Shown here: positions 40,085 through 43,704 of the stretch, piece after piece | Numbering within the stretch: the stretch's first letter is position 1 | Layout: each line of letters begins with the position of its first letter | The notes under the pieces: model-generated | What the model saw: only the letters and a program-made list of their open reading frames with translations | Database searches by the model: none | Told to the model about the DNA's origin: nothing | NCBI GenBank assembly: GCA_044357345.1 | Contig: JBIKPR010000013.1 | Coordinates: forward strand, 1 to 43,704 | Reading direction: 5' to 3' | Source of the DNA: JABMMZ01 sp044357345 | Lineage (GTDB): Bacteria; Bacteroidota; Bacteroidia; NS11-12g; UBA955 | Length of the DNA stretch: 43,704 nt | Made by a program: the position numbers and the translations under genes

Positions 40085-41957
40085 ATTTATTGTTCAATAA
40101 GCCGTTGTAATACACTTGCAATTTTGCTTTCAATATGACCTCCATCTTTTTTTGTTTTTGCACCTCGGCAGGACTTAATTGGTAGCGGATAAGTTTGTTA
40201 GGAACATACTTAGCTTGAACGTGCATTTTGAATTTTCCATCTGGGTAAAGCCTAAGACAATAAGGGTAATCTATTAATTGAGCAATTCCATAATCTTTGT
40301 TTATTGGATACCGCTGTATGGAGTCAAATAAACTATAACCAAAAGAAAAGAAAGGATCTTTGATGCCTGCTAAACTGAGAATGCTTGGCATGATGTCGGT
40401 GTGAGAAGCCGTTATTTTGCCGTTTACGCCTGGAGAAACTAATTTAGGTGCATATACCAAAAGAGGGATTTCATATTTCCCTGTTGGGGTATAATAGTAT
40501 TCATTCACACTGTGAGATGGATGGTCGGCAGTAATTATAAATACGGTGTTCTTGAACCATTTTTGTTTTGCGGCTTGTTCAAAAAACAATCGAAGAGAAT
40601 GGTCGGTATACTGAACAGCCTTGTAAATGGGTAATTGACCACCTTTAAAAACCCCTTTGTACTTGTTCGGAATTTGATAAGGGTCGTGAGATGTGAGCGT
40701 AAATACAGAGCTAAAGAATGGTTCTGCTTTTTTGCTCAGCTCCGAATTAAAATATTGAAGATAAGCTTGGTCCCAGATACCCCAGTTGCCATCAAAATCA
40801 GTTTTTGTGTTTGGATACTCGTCTAAACCAAAGTAATCAATTTGCCCTGAAATGCGCAAAAAATTATCGAAGCCCATAGACCCATTTTTAGCACCGTAGT
40901 AAAAAGAACAATTGTATTTGCTTTTGCTCAAGTAATGATGGATCCCGTATATTGAATTGTTTTGAAAAGTACTATTGATGTATGGGACTTCAAGCAATGA
41001 AGGGATGGAAGCGAATATTGCAGGAATACTCTCCATAGAGGTTGTGCCACTGCTGTAGGCGTTAGGGAAAACGAGAGAGAGTTTGGATAAACTGTCAAGA
41101 AAAGGGGTGAAACGGTTTTCTTTATTGAGAAAACCGCAATAGTCACGCCCAATCGATTCAAGAATGATGAGAACGATATTGGGTTTAAAATTGTTTTTAA
41201 AATAAGGTTCTATCGTTTGTTTGGTTTGGGCGATGCCTTCGGCGTAGGAATCAGAAAAGTAATTGAGTTTGGGCGGCACCGAAGAACTGTAAGAGGTAAT
41301 TAATTGCGTAGGGGAATTAATTGTTGCCGATACCCACTGAGGGTTTACGAAACGCGCTGCGTCAAAACTTCTAAGTGGTTTTATTGCCCATCCACCTCTT
41401 GCAGAAATGAATATTATAGAGGCAAACAGAATAAAATAAGCGGTAATTGATTTATTGGATTGGACGGGGAGATTGTTTTTGGCTTTTGGATAAAGTTTGA
41501 AAAGAGTAAAAACGAGGCCAACATATAAGAGCAATAAATACCAATAATTAATCAAGTAGGAAAAAATGGGATTTGATTGATCGCTTATCAACGCGAAAAG
41601 TTCAATTCCACTTCTTCGTGTTTTTATTTTATAGAATTCAAGATCAATGAAATTGAGTAAAATGATGCTTGCGATGCCGATTAAATAAAAAAAACGCAGA
41701 AGATTTTCTTTTTTAGAAAAATATTTTTGAAATGGGAGCAGGCTGATGAGGTGGAAGGGCAACTGAAAATAAGCCAGGGCCTGTACATCAAATAGGACAC
41801 CTACGAGCAAGACCATTGGTAATTCTGACAATGGAGCGCTGTTCATGTAGGGGAAAAGGTAAAAAATGAATAAAATTCTACAGAAAGTGAGGGAAATGAG
41901 GCTTAAAAAATTGCGTTTTAGCCAAATAGAAATATATGTAGGGGGTAAAAAATTCAT
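40074..41957 (-). CDS. LTA-synthase-family membrane sulfatase / phosphoglycerol transferase-like
   Basis: 627 residues from ATG 41957, with four or five N-terminal helices (about 15-190) and an extracytoplasmic alkaline-phosphatase-superfamily domain. Metal and nucleophile motifs: PNIVLIILESIGRDY, SSGTTSMESIPAI (the nucleophilic Thr/Ser region), FTLTSHDPY and ITADHPSHSVNEYYYTPTGKYEIPLLVYAP. Gram-negative members transfer phosphoglycerol or phosphoethanolamine to glycans or lipids; the acceptor is unknown. A near-consensus -7 (CATTTTTG, 41976-41969) lies 11 bases before the ATG. Confidence 0.88.
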   Translation of the reverse strand: MNFLPPTYISIWLKRNFLSLISLTFCRILFIFYLFPYMNSAPLSELPMVLLVGVLFDVQALAYFQLPFHLISLLPFQKYFSKKENLLRFFYLIGIASIILLNFIDLEFYKIKTRRSGIELFALISDQSNPIFSYLINYWYLLLLYVGLVFTLFKLYPKAKNNLPVQSNKSITAYFILFASIIFISARGGWAIKPLRSFDAARFVNPQWVSATINSPTQLITSYSSSVPPKLNYFSDSYAEGIAQTKQTIEPYFKNNFKPNIVLIILESIGRDYCGFLNKENRFTPFLDSLSKLSLVFPNAYSSGTTSMESIPAIFASIPSLLEVPYINSTFQNNSIYGIHHYLSKSKYNCSFYYGAKNGSMGFDNFLRISGQIDYFGLDEYPNTKTDFDGNWGIWDQAYLQYFNSELSKKAEPFFSSVFTLTSHDPYQIPNKYKGVFKGGQLPIYKAVQYTDHSLRLFFEQAAKQKWFKNTVFIITADHPSHSVNEYYYTPTGKYEIPLLVYAPKLVSPGVNGKITASHTDIMPSILSLAGIKDPFFSFGYSLFDSIQRYPINKDYGIAQLIDYPYCLRLYPDGKFKMHVQAKYVPNKLIRYQLSPAEVQKQKKMEVILKAKLQVYYNGLLNNKFNK

Positions 41958-42027
41958 TATTAACACTGCAAAAATGCAGAACTGGCATCATATTTTTAAA
42001 TAAATAAGAAAATTTTCCATAATATAT

Positions 42028-42057
42028 TTGTAGAATCAAAATGTTTGCCTACTTTTG
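42028..42057 (+). promoter_or_regulatory. Predicted promoter of the rpsL-rpsG-fusA (str) operon
   Basis: TTG at 42028-42030, 19 bp, then TACTTTTG at 42050-42057: an exact consensus match. It leaves a leader of about 30-35 bases before rpsL. Confidence 0.75.
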
Positions 42058-42094
42058 CAGTCCTTTTTACAAAAAAAGAACAGTTTAATAAATT

Positions 42095-42508
42095 ATGCCA
42101 ACCATACAACAATTGGTGAGAAAGGGGCGACAAACCTTAAAAGTTAAGAGCAAATCTCCAGCTCTTGATTCTTGTCCGCAAAGGCGCGGTGTTTGCACTC
42201 GTGTATACACTACCACCCCTAAGAAACCAAATTCAGCAATGCGCAAAGTAGCGCGTGTTCGTTTAACCAACGCAAAAGAAGTGAATGCTTACATCCCAGG
42301 AGAAGGTCACAATTTACAGGAGCACTCTATCGTACTTGTACGTGGAGGTAGAGTAAAAGATCTTCCAGGAGTACGTTATCACATCGTACGTGGAGCTTTG
42401 GATACTGCTGGTGTGGAGGGTAGAAACCAACGAAGAAGTAAATACGGTACCAAAAAACCAAAAGCCAAAGTTGCAGGAGCTCCTGAGGTAAAAGGTAAAA
42501 AGAAATAA
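42095..42508 (+). CDS. rpsL: Ribosomal protein uS12
   Basis: 30S protein near the decoding centre. 137 residues, slightly longer than E. coli because of a basic C-terminal tail (GTKKPKAKVAGAPEVKGKKK). The PNSA region TPKKPNSAMRKVARV (about 41-55) and GGRVKDLPGVRYHIVRGALD are intact. The lysines in TPKKPNSA and GRVKDLPG, where streptomycin-resistance changes usually occur, are wild type. First gene of the str operon; rpsG follows after 12 bases. Confidence 0.98.
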   Translation: MPTIQQLVRKGRQTLKVKSKSPALDSCPQRRGVCTRVYTTTPKKPNSAMRKVARVRLTNAKEVNAYIPGEGHNLQEHSIVLVRGGRVKDLPGVRYHIVRGALDTAGVEGRNQRRSKYGTKKPKAKVAGAPEVKGKKK

Positions 42509-42520
42509 GGACAAGTATCA

Positions 42521-42991
42521 ATGAGAAAAGCAAAAGCAAAACGCAGAATTTTATTACCGGACCCTAAGTTTGGCGATGTGATGGTAACACGCTTCGTGAA
42601 CAACATGATGTACGATGGTAAGAAAAGTGTAGCATTCAGAATTTTTTATGACGCCATTGATTTGGTTGAGAAAAAGCTTACTGAGGAACCAGGTATTGAA
42701 ACTTGGAAGAGGGCACTGAACAATGTAATGCCAATGGTTGAAGTAAAGGCGCGCCGGGTAGGTGGAGCAACTTTCCAAATACCAACAGAAATCGTTCCTG
42801 AAAGAAGAGCAGCGATGGGCATTAAGTGGATTATTTCTTACTCTCGCAAGAGAAACGAGAAATCAATGGCTGAAAAGCTAGCCGCTGAGTTCGTAGCCGC
42901 TTCTAAAGGTGAAGGTGCCACAGTGAAGAAAAAGGATGACACCCACAAAATGGCTGAGGCCAACAAAGCGTTTGCTCACTTTAAAGCATAG
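42521..42991 (+). CDS. rpsG: Ribosomal protein uS7
   Basis: Primary 16S rRNA-binding protein that organises the 30S head. 156 residues, the normal length. Recognised by MRKAKAKRRILLPDPKFGDVMV, NNMMYDGKKSVAF, PMVEVKARRVGGATFQIPTEI and the C-terminal KMAEANKAFAHFKA. It ends 9 bases before fusA, with a GGAG Shine-Dalgarno overlapping its stop. Confidence 0.98.
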   Translation: MRKAKAKRRILLPDPKFGDVMVTRFVNNMMYDGKKSVAFRIFYDAIDLVEKKLTEEPGIETWKRALNNVMPMVEVKARRVGGATFQIPTEIVPERRAAMGIKWIISYSRKRNEKSMAEKLAAEFVAASKGEGATVKKKDDTHKMAEANKAFAHFKA

Positions 42992-43000
42992 GAGATTTCA

Positions 43001-43704
43001 ATGTCACGCGATTTAAAATACACGAGAAACATAGGTATTGCTGCGCACATCGATGCCGGTAAGACAACGACTACTGAGCGTATATTATACTACGCTGGTG
43101 TCAACCACAAAATAGGAGAGGTGCACGATGGTGCTGCTACTATGGACTGGATGGCTCAGGAGCAAGAAAGAGGTATCACTATCACTTCTGCTGCAACTAC
43201 TGTATTCTGGAAATACAGAGACAACAATTACCACATTAACATTATTGATACTCCTGGTCACGTAGACTTCACTGTTGAGGTGAACCGTTCATTGCGTGTA
43301 TTGGATGGTTTGGTATTCTTGTTCAGTGCGGTTGATGGTGTTGAACCACAATCAGAAACCAACTGGAGACTTGCAAACAATTATAACGTAGCAAGAATCG
43401 GTTTCGTAAATAAAATGGACCGTTCTGGTGCAGACTTCTTAAATGTTGTTAAACAAGTAAGAGACATGTTAGGCAGTAACGCTGTTCCACTTCAGCTTCC
43501 AATTGGTGCTGAGGACAATTTCAAAGGAGTAGTTGATTTGATCAACTTCAGAGGAATGGTTTGGAATGAAGATGATAAAGGAATGACTTACAAAGAAATT
43601 CCAATTCCTGAAGACATGATGGAGGAATCTCTAGAGTGGAGAGAAAAATTACTTGAAGCAGTTTCTGAGTATGATGATAAAATAATGGAGAAATTCTTTG
43701 AAGA
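43001..43704 (+). CDS. fusA: Elongation factor G, N-terminal part (runs off the window)
   Basis: Translocase GTPase. The first 234 codons are present and the gene continues past the end. G1 is AHIDAGKTTTTERIL (about 15-29), switch I with QEQERGITITSAAT, G3 DTPGHVDFTVEV (about 84-95) and G4 NKMDRSGADF (about 138-147). ATG at 43001 is preceded by GGAG (42991-42994), which overlaps the rpsG stop. Third gene of the str operon. Confidence 0.97.
   Translation, partial: MSRDLKYTRNIGIAAHIDAGKTTTTERILYYAGVNHKIGEVHDGAATMDWMAQEQERGITITSAATTVFWKYRDNNYHINIIDTPGHVDFTVEVNRSLRVLDGLVFLFSAVDGVEPQSETNWRLANNYNVARIGFVNKMDRSGADFLNVVKQVRDMLGSNAVPLQLPIGAEDNFKGVVDLINFRGMVWNEDDKGMTYKEIPIPEDMMEESLEWREKLLEAVSEYDDKIMEKFFE

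Overview
The window is a stretch of ordinary chromosome from a member of the Bacteroidota. Three things support this: the type IX secretion / gliding core in canonical order (porP/sprF, gldK, gldL, gldM, gldN), recurrent promoters of the Bacteroidota type (TTG, 19-20 bp, TAnnTTTG), and many small lipoproteins with Bacteroidota-style lipoboxes. The DNA is AT-rich. I cannot place it below phylum. No tRNA, rRNA, insertion sequence, prophage or CRISPR array was seen.

Layout. 1-1291: end of grpE and dnaJ (chaperones). 1292-2030: non-coding repeat mosaic. 2031-5597 (minus): pepT followed by a single-chain EutB-EutC ethanolamine ammonia-lyase with a twin-arginine signal. 5734-7484: divergent pdhB and trmB. 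7489-11105 (minus): degenerate TrpF-like protein, LolC/E-type permease, membrane glycosyltransferase and polysaccharide deacetylase. 11106-11469: very AT-rich spacer. 11470-13446: a lipoprotein and a nucleotide-sugar dehydrogenase. 13589-19018: complete RND efflux operon (adaptor, pump, TolC-like channel). 19020-23680: mutS2 with a DUF4296-like lipoprotein, divergent yggS, and a MacB-type permease. 23834-25978: small membrane protein abutting methylmalonyl-CoA mutase (catalytic chain only). 26194-27642: dnaA. 27890-33743: porP/sprF and gldKLMN. 33986-37198: typA, an Ala-rich mini-lipoprotein, and a three-gene operon of a cargo-less T9SS sorting domain, an S4 protein and an SSAT-like acetyltransferase. 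37200-39395 (minus): NatAB-like ABC exporter. 39524-41957: lipoprotein and LTA-synthase-like sulfatase, convergent. 42095-43704: rpsL, rpsG and the start of fusA.

How the parts fit. The gld genes build the inner-membrane motor (L, M), the periplasmic ring (K, N) and a PorP/SprF outer-membrane protein. Residues reported as important for the proton-driven motor are present. About 2.5 kb downstream lies a gene that is a signal peptide plus a bare T9SS type A sorting domain, a possible accessory or decoy of that machine.

The most unusual observations are: (i) the cargo-less sorting-domain gene; (ii) the fused, apparently exported B12-dependent lyase co-oriented with pepT; (iii) two exactly abutting opposed -7 elements between the DUF4296-like gene and yggS; (iv) repeated placement of -7 elements 4-11 nt before start codons, implying leaderless or near-leaderless mRNAs; and (v) a perfect palindrome beside the gldK promoter. 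No clear new multi-gene system is visible. Most of the window is housekeeping sequence.
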